A stretch of DNA of 64,000 nt. It comes from JAEUJM01 sp041918615 (GTDB lineage: Bacteria; Actinomycetota; Acidimicrobiia; Acidimicrobiales; DATDAH01). Positions 1 through 8,930 of this stretch are shown here, piece after piece. Within the stretch, counting starts at the first letter, position 1, and the number at the start of each line of letters is the position of its first letter. The position numbers and the translations under genes are program-made. The notes beneath the pieces are model-generated. The model saw nothing but the letters and a program-made list of their open reading frames with translations. It ran no database searches and was not told the DNA's origin. The stretch spans positions 22,070-86,069 of the forward strand of contig JAYRVH010000018.1 in the NCBI GenBank assembly GCA_041918615.1, read 5' to 3'.

Positions 1-819
1 GTCCTGGAGGGTGGCGGCGAACTTGAGCTGGCCCACGAGGTGCGTGCGACGCTCGGCGGCCTCGAGCGACACACCGCCAACCCAGAGCAACCCCAAGGCC
101 AGCAGCACCACGGCGAGCACGGCGGGAACCACGGCGAGCGGGTCGACGTCGATCGGCCAGAAGGCGAGAAGGCCGAGGTAGGACGTGGGCGACGCGGGGA
201 ACGAGCCGAGGACGTCGCCGAGGGCCCAGGCGAGCAGGCCGCCGCCGACCACCGTCGCGACCCAGGAGGGGATGCGGCGGCCCGAGGCCACCAGCGCGCA
301 GCCGAGGCCCACTGCCACCGTGGCCGCCGCGAACAGGGCCCCGCAGGCGACCCAGGCGAGCGCTGATCCGCCCATCCGCCGGACCGCGAGCTGCCCCACG
401 ATGGCGCCGACCACCACCGCGACGAACATCGCGAAGCGGAGCTGGCGCACCGCCGGCCCCCGGAGCGCGGCGGTGCGGGGCACCGGCGAGAGCAGGACAT
501 GACGGACGTCGGGTGCCTCCAGGGCGATGGGCCCACCGCGGGCCCCGGAGCGCAGGCCGAGCGCGACGGCCGCAGCCACGATCACCCCGAGCACCGCCGG
601 TCCCTCGGCGAGCACCCGGTCGACCCCGGCCGCGTCGAGGCGCTCGCCGCCCACGACCCCCGAGATGAAGATGACCGCGCCACCACCGAAGATGGCCGTG
701 AGGTACACCTGGTAGAGGGCATCGATCCAGTGGATGCCGGCCACCCGCTTGCGCCGCCGGGCCGCCCGCAGTTCCTTGAGCGCGGCGATGCTGTCGGCTG
801 GCGTCACCGTGGCCGTCAC
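1..819 (-). CDS. Partial multi-pass membrane protein, possible ABC-type permease
   Basis: A minus-strand frame is open from a GTG at 819 off the left edge, giving about 273 residues with no stop. A short basic N-terminus (residues 10-27, rich in Arg and Lys) is followed by alternating hydrophobic stretches, for example around residues 35-55, 75-95, 145-165 and 170-190, typical of a polytopic inner-membrane protein. It is divergent from the DUF2207-like gene starting at 953. Permeases of exporter-type ABC transporters look like this, but no diagnostic motif was recognised. The GTG is the likely start because the frame upstream enters the divergent promoter region. The C-terminus lies outside the window. 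Confidence 0.6.
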   Translation of the reverse strand, partial: MTATVTPADSIAALKELRAARRRKRVAGIHWIDALYQVYLTAIFGGGAVIFISGVVGGERLDAAGVDRVLAEGPAVLGVIVAAAVALGLRSGARGGPIALEAPDVRHVLLSPVPRTAALRGPAVRQLRFAMFVAVVVGAIVGQLAVRRMGGSALAWVACGALFAAATVAVGLGCALVASGRRIPSWVATVVGGGLLAWALGDVLGSFPASPTSYLGLLAFWPIDVDPLAVVPAVLAVVLLALGLLWVGGVSLEAAERRTHLVGQLKFAATLQD

Positions 820-940
820 GCCGCCCGCCCCTTGCGCCCGTTGACCGCCGGGCCGCGTCGGCGGCATCGCCGGGGGCATCGCCCGGCCGCTCGGGCCGCT
901 CGGGCCGCTCGGGCCACCGCTTCGGTCACGCCGGGCATCG

Positions 941-946
941 TACGCT
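941..946 (+). promoter_or_regulatory. Leaderless -10 box TACGCT
   Basis: TACGCT is followed by exactly six bases and then the GTG at 953. This is the spacing at which transcription would start at the first base of the start codon. No Shine-Dalgarno sequence precedes this GTG. Confidence 0.55.
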
Positions 947-952
947 CGCGAC

Positions 953-2542
953 GTGCCGGGTCTCCCATCGCCGAACGCGCTGCTCCTGGGCGCCGCCACC
1001 CTCGACGACTCGCTCGAACCGATCCGCCGCGACGCCCTCTACGGCGCCGCCGGCCTCCTCGTGGCGGCACTGGTCGTCCTGATCGTCACCGCCATCGCGA
1101 CCCGGCCCCGCCGCCCGCGTCCCGGCGAGGCGACGATGGACCTCGGCCCCGAGCCGCCGGCGGTCGTCGACCTGCTCACCGACGACTTCGAGGTCACCTC
1201 CGAAGCGGTGCCCGCCACCCTGCTCGACCTGGCGGCGCGCCGGTGGGTGAGCCTCGAGCAGTACGGCGAGGCCACCATCTGCCGGCTGCGCTCGACGGGC
1301 CGCGGCACGCTCGCGCCCTACGAGCAACGCGTCCTGTCCCATCTGCGCGCCACCGCGGCGGACGGGGTGGTGCCCGCCGAGGCCCTCACCACGGGCCCCG
1401 AGGCCGCCTCCGACGCCTGGTGGCGGTCCTTCCGGCAGGAGGTCGTCGCCGACGCCCGGGCGCGGGGGCTCTGCCGACGGCGGTGGCCGCCGGTGGTCGC
1501 CGGCATCGCGTGGATGGCCGTCATCGGCGCCGCCGGGCTGCTCTGGGCGTCGGGCGTCGACTCGAACGACGAGGGACTGGGCGCGCTGGCGCTGGGCGTG
1601 TTCGCCGGGCTCTTCGTCGTCGGCGGGACCGCTGGGCGGATCACGTCGTCCGACCGCCAGCGCGACACCCCGGCCGGCCTCGATGCCGGCGGCCGCTGGC
1701 TCGGGGTGCGCCGCTACCTGGCCGAGCACGGCGACTTCGCCGAGCAGCCGGCCGCCGCCGTCGAGGTATGGGACCGCTACCTCGCCCACGCCGCGGCCAT
1801 GGACCTCGCCGGCCTGGCCGTCCAGCAGCTCCCGCTGGGCGCCGAGGACGACCGCCATGCCTGGAGCGCCGTCACCGGCGAGTGGCGCCCCGTCACCGTC
1901 GCCTACCCGAGGTTCGAGCCCGGCTGGGGACGTCACCCCGCGGCCGCCATCGCGCTCGGGCTCTCGGGCTTCGCCGCCTCGACGGCGACCATGTGGGCCT
2001 CGTACCGCTTCGCCCACGACACCGACCTGGGCGGGCGCCTCACGCTCGACCCCGTGCTGCTCAGCCGGGCGGGCTGGGTCGCCCTCCTGGCCTGCCTGGC
2101 GTTCGCCGCACTCGGCGCCTACGCAGCGTTCGCCCTGTGGCGCGGCCTCGCCGACCTGTTCTCGACCGGCACGGTCACCGGCGTCGTGCTCCGGGCCCGG
2201 GCGCGCGACGGTGGTCTGCAGGCGCCCAAGGTCGTGCGGTACTTCACCGACCCCGAGCGTCGGGGCAGCAACGAGCGGGAGCCCCGTTGGTACCTCGCCG
2301 TCGATACGGGCGAGGTCGACCAGATCGATGCCTGGCGGGTCCGGCGACGGCACTACCGCCAGGTCCACCAACACCAGCAGGTGCAGGTCGAGCGCACGCC
2401 CCGCCTGGGCTACGTGCGCCGCGTCACCGTCGTGCCACCCGCCGCCGAGGCCGTTCCCGGCGTGACCGGGGTGACCGTGGCCGCCGACACGGGTGACGCC
2501 GATCTGCTCGCCGCCGCTCGCGCCCTGTCGGTCGAGGAGTAG
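953..2542 (+). CDS. DUF2207-like membrane protein
   Basis: Product of 529 aa. A hydrophobic helix near residues 30-48 is followed by a soluble, winged-helix-like segment (about 60-180, with the YEQRVLSHL motif typical of DUF2207 C-terminal regions). Further membrane segments lie near 185-230 and 330-395, and the C-terminal tail is soluble. Function is unknown; DUF2207 proteins are predicted membrane proteins without an assigned reaction. The gene stands alone, divergent from the partial membrane protein and 34 bp before the sigma-factor start. GTG 953 is chosen because of the TACGCT box six bases upstream. The family assignment rests on recall of the pattern, not on a search. Confidence 0.65.
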   Translation: MPGLPSPNALLLGAATLDDSLEPIRRDALYGAAGLLVAALVVLIVTAIATRPRRPRPGEATMDLGPEPPAVVDLLTDDFEVTSEAVPATLLDLAARRWVSLEQYGEATICRLRSTGRGTLAPYEQRVLSHLRATAADGVVPAEALTTGPEAASDAWWRSFRQEVVADARARGLCRRRWPPVVAGIAWMAVIGAAGLLWASGVDSNDEGLGALALGVFAGLFVVGGTAGRITSSDRQRDTPAGLDAGGRWLGVRRYLAEHGDFAEQPAAAVEVWDRYLAHAAAMDLAGLAVQQLPLGAEDDRHAWSAVTGEWRPVTVAYPRFEPGWGRHPAAAIALGLSGFAASTATMWASYRFAHDTDLGGRLTLDPVLLSRAGWVALLACLAFAALGAYAAFALWRGLADLFSTGTVTGVVLRARARDGGLQAPKVVRYFTDPERRGSNEREPRWYLAVDTGEVDQIDAWRVRRRHYRQVHQHQQVQVERTPRLGYVRRVTVVPPAAEAVPGVTGVTVAADTGDADLLAAARALSVEE

Positions 2543-2576
2543 CGCACTCCTCCACGAGAACCGATCGGGGGGTCGG

Positions 2577-3128
2577 ATGACACAGAGGGATGTGGGCCCC
2601 GACGATCGATCCTCCGACGCCGCGCTGGTGGCGGCGCTCCGCGACGGCGACCGCCGCGCCCTCGAGATGCTCTACCGGCGGCACGCCCCGTGGCTGGTGC
2701 TGCGGCTGTCCCACCGCTGCGCGGACGACGGCCTGGTCGACGAGGCCCTTCAGGACACCTTCGTGACGGTCTGGAAGAAGGCTGGGTCCTGGACGGGGGA
2801 CGGCGAGGTGGCGGCCTGGATCTGGGGCATCTCCATCCGCACGCTCATGAGCCGGATGCGCCCACGCGCCCCGCTCATGGCCCGGCTCTCGGCCCGCCGG
2901 TCAGAGCCGCTCGAGTCGGCCGAGGACCTCGTGCTCGCCGGCATCCAGCACGGAGAGCTCGGCCCCGCCATCGACGGCCTGTCGCCGGAGCTGCGCTCGG
3001 TGGTGCAGGCCACGGTGCTCGACGGCCTCACCACCAGAGAGGCGGCCCGCCTCCTCGGCATCCCCGCCGGCACCGTGAAGACCCGCATGCACCGCGCCCG
3101 CCGTGAGCTCCGCGAGGCCCTGGCATGA
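2577..3128 (+). CDS. ECF-type RNA polymerase sigma factor
   Basis: Product of 183 aa, the usual size for an extracytoplasmic-function sigma-70. Region 2 lies at about residues 20-85 (DGDRRALEMLYRRH, then ALQDTFVTVWKK, the -10 recognition helix). Region 4 lies at about 125-180 and has a clear helix-turn-helix (TTREAARLLGIPAGTVKTRMHRAR). It directs RNA polymerase to a small regulon. ATG 2577 has a G-rich Shine-Dalgarno (GATCGGGGGG) just upstream; a longer in-frame extension starting at 2493 would overlap the preceding gene and is not needed. It is followed by a zinc-finger anti-sigma candidate and ABC transporter genes on the same strand, which are likely its regulon and its regulator. Confidence 0.9.
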   Translation: MTQRDVGPDDRSSDAALVAALRDGDRRALEMLYRRHAPWLVLRLSHRCADDGLVDEALQDTFVTVWKKAGSWTGDGEVAAWIWGISIRTLMSRMRPRAPLMARLSARRSEPLESAEDLVLAGIQHGELGPAIDGLSPELRSVVQATVLDGLTTREAARLLGIPAGTVKTRMHRARRELREALA

Positions 3129-3159
3129 CGACCACTCCGAGATCGAGAAAGGCACAACC

Positions 3160-3222
3160 ATGAACCCGAGGGACGAGGGTGGGGCCCGAGCGGCCCGGCG
3201 CAGCCAGGAGCGGACAAGGTGA
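3160..3222 (+). CDS. Possible 20-aa leader peptide before the anti-sigma gene
   Basis: ATG 3160 follows GAGAAAGG, a good ribosome binding site, and opens a 20-codon frame rich in Arg, Glu and Gly (MNPRDEGG at the start). Its TGA at 3220-3222 overlaps the GTG start of the next gene as GTGA. This geometry suggests translational coupling of the anti-sigma gene to a short upstream frame. No family is recognised and it could be chance, since high-GC DNA contains many short frames. Confidence 0.35.
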   Translation: MNPRDEGGARAARRSQERTR

Positions 3223-4079
3223 ACCCCGCCGACCCCTGGCACCTGACCGACGACCTGGTCGCCCGCTACGCCGGGATGACCCTTGCCGCGTCGGGGCGCG
3301 CGTCCGTCGAAGCCCACCTGCAGGGCTGCGCCGCGTGTCGGGCACTGGTGGCCGACAGCCCGGCGGTGTCCGCCATGGCCCCCCGCATCGAGGCCGGCTG
3401 GTCGCTCACGGTCGACCGCATCGACCGACCGCACCGCAATTGGCTGCACTGGCTCGCGGCGGCGGCCGGCATGCCCGACCACCTGGCCCGCCTCGTCGGG
3501 GCGAGCACGGCGTTCCGGTCGGCCTGGGTGGTGTCGGTGGCCCTGGTCGTTGCGGCGGGGATCGCCATCGCCCATGGCGACCTCGGGCCCGTGCCGTTCC
3601 TGCTCCTCTCCCCCCTCGTCCCGGTTGCGGGGGTGGCGGCGACCTACGCCGGCACCAACGGGGTCGACGACTTCCGGGCTTTCGAGTCGGCCACGCCGTT
3701 CGGCGAGTTGCGGCTCATGCTCGTGCGCACCACCGCGGTCACCGTGGCCTCGATCCTGCTCCTCGCCCTGGCGTCGCTGCTCCTCCCGGGCATCGGTGTC
3801 GAGGCCGTCGCCTGGCTCCTTCCCGCACTCGCGCTCACGGCCACCACCCTGGCCCTGGCCACCCGGCTCGCGCCCGAGCGGGCCGCCGGCGCCGTTGCGG
3901 CGGGTTGGCTGATCACGCTGTTCACCGTCGGCACCCTGCTCCCCCGCACCAGCCGACCCACGGCCACCGACCTGGGCGCGCTCGCCCTTCCCCTGCAACT
4001 CACCGCCCTCGTCCTGCTCGTGGCTTCCACGGCGACCTTCGCCGTTCGCCGCCACGAGATCGAGCTCCCCACCCGCTGA
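3219..4079 (+). CDS. Zinc-finger (zf-HC2) anti-sigma-like membrane protein
   Basis: Product of 286 aa. The N-terminal 45 residues carry the putative anti-sigma zinc-finger signature HLQGCAACR (HxxxCxxC), with an earlier His near residue 9. The rest is membrane: hydrophobic segments near 100-125, 130-150, 180-205, 210-235 and 250-275. ZAS-domain proteins bind and inhibit the ECF sigma factor encoded just upstream. An AGGAG precedes the GTG at 3219, which also overlaps the stop of the short upstream frame. The multi-pass membrane part is larger than in typical single-pass anti-sigma factors, so it may also take part in the adjacent transporter. Partnership with the sigma factor is inferred from position. 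Confidence 0.75.
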   Translation: MNPADPWHLTDDLVARYAGMTLAASGRASVEAHLQGCAACRALVADSPAVSAMAPRIEAGWSLTVDRIDRPHRNWLHWLAAAAGMPDHLARLVGASTAFRSAWVVSVALVVAAGIAIAHGDLGPVPFLLLSPLVPVAGVAATYAGTNGVDDFRAFESATPFGELRLMLVRTTAVTVASILLLALASLLLPGIGVEAVAWLLPALALTATTLALATRLAPERAAGAVAAGWLITLFTVGTLLPRTSRPTATDLGALALPLQLTALVLLVASTATFAVRRHEIELPTR

Positions 4080-4122
4080 GCAGTCGTACCACCCGCACCC
4101 CACCCGTCCCGGAGGACCCACG

Positions 4123-4989
4123 ATGGCCATCACCGTCCGCATCAACAGCCTCGAGAAGCGGTTCGGCTCGCTCCGTGCCGTCGACGGCGTCTCGCTCGAC
4201 CTCGAGCCCGGCATCACCGGGTTCCTCGGCCCCAACGGTGCCGGCAAGACCACCCTGCTGCGCATGGTCGCGACGGTGCTCGCACCCGACGGCGGCTCGC
4301 TCGAGATCCTGGGACGGTCCCCCACCACCGCGGGCGATCGCGAGGAGATCCGACGTCGCCTCGGCTACCTGCCCCAGGAGCCCGGCTTCCACCGCAACTT
4401 CTCGGCCTTCGACTTCGTGGACTACATCGCCATCCTGAAGGGGCTCACCGACCGGGGCCGGCGGCACGACGAGGTCCGCCGGGTGCTCACCCTCGTCGGC
4501 CTCGACGCTGTGATGCACAAGCGCATCCGCAGCCTGTCGGGCGGGATGCGCCGCCGAGTGGCCATCGCCCAGAGCCTGCTGGGCGACCCCGACCTGCTGG
4601 TGCTCGACGAGCCCACCGCGGGGCTCGACCCCGAGCAGCGCCTGCGCTTCCGCGAGCTGCTGACGGGCGGCTCCCCGGACCGCACCGTGGTGCTCTCGAC
4701 CCATCAGACCGACGACGTGGCCGCCCTCTGCCAGCGCGTGGTGGTGATCCTGGGGGGCGTCGTGCGCTTCGACGGCCGGCCGGCCGACCTCACCGCCACC
4801 GCTGCCGGCCATGTCTGGGTGGCCGGCGACCGCGACCCGTCCGCCCAGCTCGCCTGGGCCGGCCCGGATGGGCGCGTCCGCCACATCGGCGCGCCACCGA
4901 CGGGGGCCGAGCCCGTGGCGCCCACACTCGAGGACGGCTATCTGCTGCTCGTCGGCGCCGTCGACCTCGCCGCCGCGAAGGTCGCCTGA
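4123..4989 (+). CDS. ABC transporter ATP-binding protein
   Basis: Product of 288 aa with all nucleotide-binding motifs: Walker A GPNGAGKTT at residues 36-44, Q-loop at YLPQEPG, signature LSGGM near 137, Walker B LLVLDEPT near 158, and the switch His in STHQTDDV. It hydrolyses ATP to drive a CcmA/NatA-like exporter. An upstream GGAGG supports ATG 4123. Its TGA overlaps the ATG of the permease gene at 4989, so the two are translationally coupled, and they sit in the sigma/anti-sigma operon. The substrate cannot be read from the sequence. Confidence 0.92.
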   Translation: MAITVRINSLEKRFGSLRAVDGVSLDLEPGITGFLGPNGAGKTTLLRMVATVLAPDGGSLEILGRSPTTAGDREEIRRRLGYLPQEPGFHRNFSAFDFVDYIAILKGLTDRGRRHDEVRRVLTLVGLDAVMHKRIRSLSGGMRRRVAIAQSLLGDPDLLVLDEPTAGLDPEQRLRFRELLTGGSPDRTVVLSTHQTDDVAALCQRVVVILGGVVRFDGRPADLTATAAGHVWVAGDRDPSAQLAWAGPDGRVRHIGAPPTGAEPVAPTLEDGYLLLVGAVDLAAAKVA

Positions 4990-6788
4990 TGGAGCTGATC
5001 GTCCTGGTCCTGCTCATCGGCGGCGGGGTGCTCGCCTACCGCTTCGTCTCGGCCGACCGCGGCGGGGCCGACCTGGCGTGGTCGGGCGGTCCGGGCCCGG
5101 CCCCGGGCACGGACCCGGTCACCGGCGCGGCCACCACCCCCTACCGGAGCGAGTCCGTCGCCTCACCGACCCGGACCGCAGCGGCCCTGTCCCGCATCGA
5201 GACCCGCCGCCTGGTGGCCAGCCCACTGCTCTGGGTCGGCGTGGCCCTCACGGCGCTGGCCGTCCTCGCCGTGCTCGACAGTGGCCTCCCCGACCAGAGC
5301 GAGTGGCTCAGCCTGTCGGGACGCTTCATCCCGCTGCTCGCCTTCCCCCTGTGCGGCATGGTGGTCGTCGCCGCCAACCGGGCCGCGCTCCGGCCCCGTC
5401 GCGACGGCACGGTCGAGCTCTTCGAGAGCCTGCCGGCCCGGCCGTCGACCCGCACGCTGGCCCTGTTCCTCGCCCTGCGGGGCCCGCTGCTGGTGGGGAT
5501 GGGTGCCACGGCCGCGCTCACCATCGGTGTGTGGTTCGGCGCCGGCAAGGACGACGCTGAATCGCTCTGGTCGCGATCCGACCTCGGCCTGCCCTTCGCC
5601 GACATCGAGCTCGCCAACATCGCCGCCGCGGTCGTGCTCGTGGCGTGCGCCGGCGCACTCGGCATCGGCCTCGCCCGACTCCTCCCGTGGGGCCTGGTGC
5701 CGATCGTCGCGGTGGTCGTGGTCGGCGTCGCCACGGGCCTTCTGGGCCGCGACGACCTGCCGGTCGTCGTGTCCGGGTTGGGCCCCCTGGCCTGGGGGGC
5801 CGACCTGCCCGCCTTCCTGACGCCCGTCGCCCAGGGCTGGCATGTCGTCTACCTGCTCGGGCTCGCGGCGGTGGCGATGGGCGTCGCCTTCCTGATGGAC
5901 GGCGACCGGGCCTGGGGCGGGCGATGGCTCGGCGTCGCCGCGGTGCTGGTGGTGGTGGCGATCATCGGCCAGAGCCGGACCTACACCGGCGGCACCGCCG
6001 ACCAGATCGCCGACCTGGTCACCGACCCCGCCGCCCACCAGCGATGCGTCAGCGGCCCGAGCGGCCCCTCAGAGCGGGAAACAAGCGGCGAGTCGGCCCG
6101 CGTCTGCTCGTTCCCCGAGCTCGACGAGATCGCCACCGCCTGGGCGGTGCTGGCGTCGCACGTGCGTGACGCCGCGCCGGCGGCCGCCGTCGACGGGCCC
6201 GTCGAGGTGCACGTCCGCCTCTCCCCCGAGGAGATCGGACAGCTCGCGGCGCCGGTGCGCGCCGAGCTCGACCGTCGCGGCAACTCGTTCGCCTGGGTCG
6301 ACGAGCCGGGGCTGCACCCCGACCTGCGCTGGGACGGGGGCGCGTTCCAGGCGCTGCTCGTGGGCCACGAGCTCGTCGGCCTGCCCGAGCCCGCCGCTGC
6401 TCCGACGGTGCCGTGCTACGCGGGCGGCCAGGCCCGGGCGGCGGTCGCGGTCGCCCTTGCCGGACGGGGGCTGCGCCCGGGAGACGAGATCCGCCCCGCC
6501 AAGTTCAGGTCGACGCCCGACTCGCAGTACGACGATCCGTCGGTGACCACCCTCACCGAGGAGGACTGGGAGATCGACACCGAGCCCGCCGTGGTCCACA
6601 GCGAGAGCGACCTGACCGTCGCGCGGGCCCTGCTCCGACGCCCGGTCGACGAGGTCCGGGCCGTGCTGGCCGACGACTGGGCGCGCTGGGTCGACCCCGA
6701 CACGCCGACGTCCGACCTCGCCGCCGCCTTCGGCCTCGACGCCGATCGCCCGTCGGAGACCCCCGAGGGGCTGGCGCCATGCACCTGA
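4989..6788 (+). CDS. ABC transporter permease with soluble C-terminal domain
   Basis: Product of 599 aa. An N-terminal helix (residues 2-20) is followed by a linker rich in Ala, Pro and Thr and about eight hydrophobic segments between residues 80 and 330. A hydrophilic domain of some 240 residues then runs to the C-terminus. The first half resembles ABC-2-type permeases of exporters; the second half is not recognised. Start and stop overlap the ATPase gene (ATGA at 4989) and the following membrane gene (10 bp), so the three are almost certainly co-translated. The large soluble tail could be a processing or regulatory domain, but no catalytic motif is visible. Confidence 0.7.
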   Translation: MELIVLVLLIGGGVLAYRFVSADRGGADLAWSGGPGPAPGTDPVTGAATTPYRSESVASPTRTAAALSRIETRRLVASPLLWVGVALTALAVLAVLDSGLPDQSEWLSLSGRFIPLLAFPLCGMVVVAANRAALRPRRDGTVELFESLPARPSTRTLALFLALRGPLLVGMGATAALTIGVWFGAGKDDAESLWSRSDLGLPFADIELANIAAAVVLVACAGALGIGLARLLPWGLVPIVAVVVVGVATGLLGRDDLPVVVSGLGPLAWGADLPAFLTPVAQGWHVVYLLGLAAVAMGVAFLMDGDRAWGGRWLGVAAVLVVVAIIGQSRTYTGGTADQIADLVTDPAAHQRCVSGPSGPSERETSGESARVCSFPELDEIATAWAVLASHVRDAAPAAAVDGPVEVHVRLSPEEIGQLAAPVRAELDRRGNSFAWVDEPGLHPDLRWDGGAFQALLVGHELVGLPEPAAAPTVPCYAGGQARAAVAVALAGRGLRPGDEIRPAKFRSTPDSQYDDPSVTTLTEEDWEIDTEPAVVHSESDLTVARALLRRPVDEVRAVLADDWARWVDPDTPTSDLAAAFGLDADRPSETPEGLAPCT

Positions 6789-7402
6789 CCCGCGATCTCG
6801 TCCGCCCCACGGCGCGCGCGTCCCGCCTGGGTGTGGTCGCCGGCGGGCCGGCCGCCGGCCTCGCCCTGCTCGCCTTCCTCTCGTTCATGGAGCACCCGAT
6901 GGCCCTGCTGCTCGTCCTGGTGGGGCTTCTCATGGTGATCCCCGTCGGCTACCTGCTCGACGACCCGGCCGCCGACGTCCTCGCGGCGTCTCCGTCCGAT
7001 CTCGCCCGGCGCCGCCTCAGCCGGCTGGCCCTGGGCCTGCCGGTGGTCGTGGCGGGGTGGCTGCTGGCACTCTGGCAGGGCAGCTTCCTCGACGGGTACG
7101 ACGCCCTGGCCGTCGGCGCGCTCACGGTCGAGATCGCCGCGTTGGCCGCGTTCACGCTCGCGGTGGCCGCGGTCGTCGCCCGGCGAGGCGACCACGCCCC
7201 CGGCATCACCGCCGCCGCCGGCCTGTTCGTGATGGTGGCCCTGCTGTTCGTGGCGCGCCAGGCCGTGCCGTCGGCCTGGCCGATCCCCGAGCTGCAGCCC
7301 GACACCCACGCCGACCGGTGGCGGTGGGTGCTCGCGGCCTCGCTCGCGGCTCTGGCCTGGGCCAGCCGCGACCCCGCGTCACGCCGGCTGCCCCACCGAT
7401 AG
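6779..7402 (+). CDS. Small multi-pass membrane protein of the ABC operon
   Basis: Product of 207 aa with about six hydrophobic segments, starting within the last codons of the permease gene (ATG 6779; the upstream TGA ends at 6788). The overlap indicates coupled translation. It is probably the second membrane component of the exporter encoded by the two preceding genes, since ABC-2 systems often have two unequal membrane subunits. No family is recognised. It ends the operon; the next gene has its own promoter. Confidence 0.65.
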   Translation: MHLTRDLVRPTARASRLGVVAGGPAAGLALLAFLSFMEHPMALLLVLVGLLMVIPVGYLLDDPAADVLAASPSDLARRRLSRLALGLPVVVAGWLLALWQGSFLDGYDALAVGALTVEIAALAAFTLAVAAVVARRGDHAPGITAAAGLFVMVALLFVARQAVPSAWPIPELQPDTHADRWRWVLAASLAALAWASRDPASRRLPHR

Positions 7403-7453
7403 GGCCCGCCCGCCCTCTGGCGGTGCCACGCCGCGCCGCGTTGCTCGGCCTCG

Positions 7454-7459
7454 TAGCAT
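7454..7459 (+). promoter_or_regulatory. Leaderless -10 box TAGCAT
   Basis: TAGCAT is followed by six bases and then the GTG at 7466 of the amidase gene. There is no Shine-Dalgarno. It indicates a transcript starting at the start codon. Confidence 0.55.
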
Positions 7460-7465
7460 CGCCCG

Positions 7466-8875
7466 GTGCCCAGTCCCGCTGACCTGCTGTTCGACGGCGT
7501 GGCCGCCTGTGCCGACGCCCTTGCCCGGGGCGAGGTGACGTCGGTCGATCTGGTCGAGGCCACCCTCGCCCGGATCGTCGCCGTCGAGCCCCACCTCAAC
7601 GCCTTCCGGGCCGTCTGGACCGACCAGGCCCGGGCCGGGGCGGGGGCCGCCGACGAGGCCAGGGCCGCCGGCGACGACCGCCCGCTGCTCGGGGTGCCCA
7701 TTGCCCTGAAGGACGACCTCGACGTCGCCGGCGAGGTGACCGGCCACGGCAGCCGATCGTGTGGCGATCCCGCCCGCCACGACGCCGAGGTGGTGCGCCG
7801 CCTCCGGTCCGCCGGCGTCGTGGCCGTGGGCAAGACCAACATGCCCGAGTTCGGGCAGTGGGCGTTCACCGAGAGCGACCTGCACGGCATCACCCGCAAC
7901 CCGTGGGACCTCGACCGCACCCCCGGCGGCTCGAGCGGCGGGTCGGCCGCGGCGGTGGCGTCCGGCGTGGTGCCTGCGGCCATGGGAAGCGACGGCGGCG
8001 GGTCGATCCGCATCCCCGCCGCCTGCTGCGGCCTGTTCGGCATGAAGGTGACCCGGGGCCGCATCACCCCGGCGCCCGAGGCCGACCTCTGGAACGGCCT
8101 CGCCGTGGTGGGCCCCCTCACCCGCACCGTGGGCGACTCGGCCCTGCTGCACGACGTGCTCCGGGGCAACCTGGCCGGTGACCGCTACCGCTGCGACGAC
8201 CCCCCCACCTCGTTCGTCGAAGCGGCGGCGGCCCGGCCCCGCCCGCTGCGCATCGCCCTGTCGACCCGCAGCACCGTCCCCGGCATCCCCATCGCCGATC
8301 AGATGGTGGCCGCCGCCGAGTCGGTGGCGGCCACACTGACCGAGCTGGGCCATGAGGTCGACGTCTACGACCACCGGTGGCCCGAGCCCCTCGTCGTCTT
8401 CGCCACGCTGGGCAACAGCGGCATCCGAGCGCACATCGTCCATGCGGCCCATCCCGAACAGGTGGAACCGGCCACCAAGATCCACCTCGGTCCGCTGCAG
8501 CCTCCCGCATTGGCCGAGCGGTGGGGCCTCCGTCGAGCCGTGTCGATGGCCCGCCGGGCCAACCGCGTGTTCGACCAGCACGACCTGCTGCTCACCCCGG
8601 CGCTGGGCGGCCTGCCGAAGCCGGCCGGCGGGCTGGGCCATGCCGGTGCGGCCATCACCTCACTGCGAAACCTGTGGGCGGTCCCGTTCACCACGTTGTG
8701 GAACGTCTGCGGCAACCCGGCGGCCACGGTGCCGGCTGGCTTCACGCCGGGCGGCCTACCGCTGTCCGTGCAGCTCGTGGCGCCGATGGGCGACGAGTGC
8801 ACCGTCTTCTCGGTGGCCGCGCAGCTGGAGGCCGCCCGCCCCTGGGCCGGCCGCCGCCCCACCCTGCCGAGCTGA
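7466..8875 (+). CDS. Amidase (amidase-signature family)
   Basis: Product of 469 aa, the normal length for the family. The Ser-cisSer-Lys catalytic triad is visible: Lys near residue 82 in ALKDDLDV, the cis-Ser in the glycine/serine-rich GGSSGGSAAA (about 153-162), and the nucleophilic Ser in MGSDGGGSIRIPAA near 180. The family hydrolyses C-N bonds of amides, including glutamyl-tRNA amidotransferase A subunits. It stands alone without gatB or gatC, so a role as a stand-alone amidase on small substrates is more likely. The substrate is not deducible. GTG 7466 is supported by the TAGCAT box six bases upstream. Confidence 0.88.
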   Translation: MPSPADLLFDGVAACADALARGEVTSVDLVEATLARIVAVEPHLNAFRAVWTDQARAGAGAADEARAAGDDRPLLGVPIALKDDLDVAGEVTGHGSRSCGDPARHDAEVVRRLRSAGVVAVGKTNMPEFGQWAFTESDLHGITRNPWDLDRTPGGSSGGSAAAVASGVVPAAMGSDGGGSIRIPAACCGLFGMKVTRGRITPAPEADLWNGLAVVGPLTRTVGDSALLHDVLRGNLAGDRYRCDDPPTSFVEAAAARPRPLRIALSTRSTVPGIPIADQMVAAAESVAATLTELGHEVDVYDHRWPEPLVVFATLGNSGIRAHIVHAAHPEQVEPATKIHLGPLQPPALAERWGLRRAVSMARRANRVFDQHDLLLTPALGGLPKPAGGLGHAGAAITSLRNLWAVPFTTLWNVCGNPAATVPAGFTPGGLPLSVQLVAPMGDECTVFSVAAQLEAARPWAGRRPTLPS

Positions 8876-8918
8876 ACCCCACCGCGCCTCTCCCAGCCCC
8901 GGCGCCGGCCCTGGGGCG

Positions 8919-8924
8919 TAGTAT
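8919..8924 (+). promoter_or_regulatory. Leaderless -10 box TAGTAT
   Basis: TAGTAT lies exactly six bases before the GTG at 8931. It is one of the clearest examples in the window and is close to the TATAAT consensus. Confidence 0.6.
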
Positions 8925-8930
8925 CAGCAG

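Noticed and set aside
926..2374. A 482-codon minus-strand frame
   Set aside because: Antisense to the DUF2207-like gene, no domain, composition of a shadow frame.
499..2496. A 665-codon open frame on the plus strand
   Set aside because: Extremely Arg-, Pro- and Gly-rich with no motif; overlaps the antisense of the left-edge gene and another frame of the DUF2207-like gene. Typical high-GC shadow.
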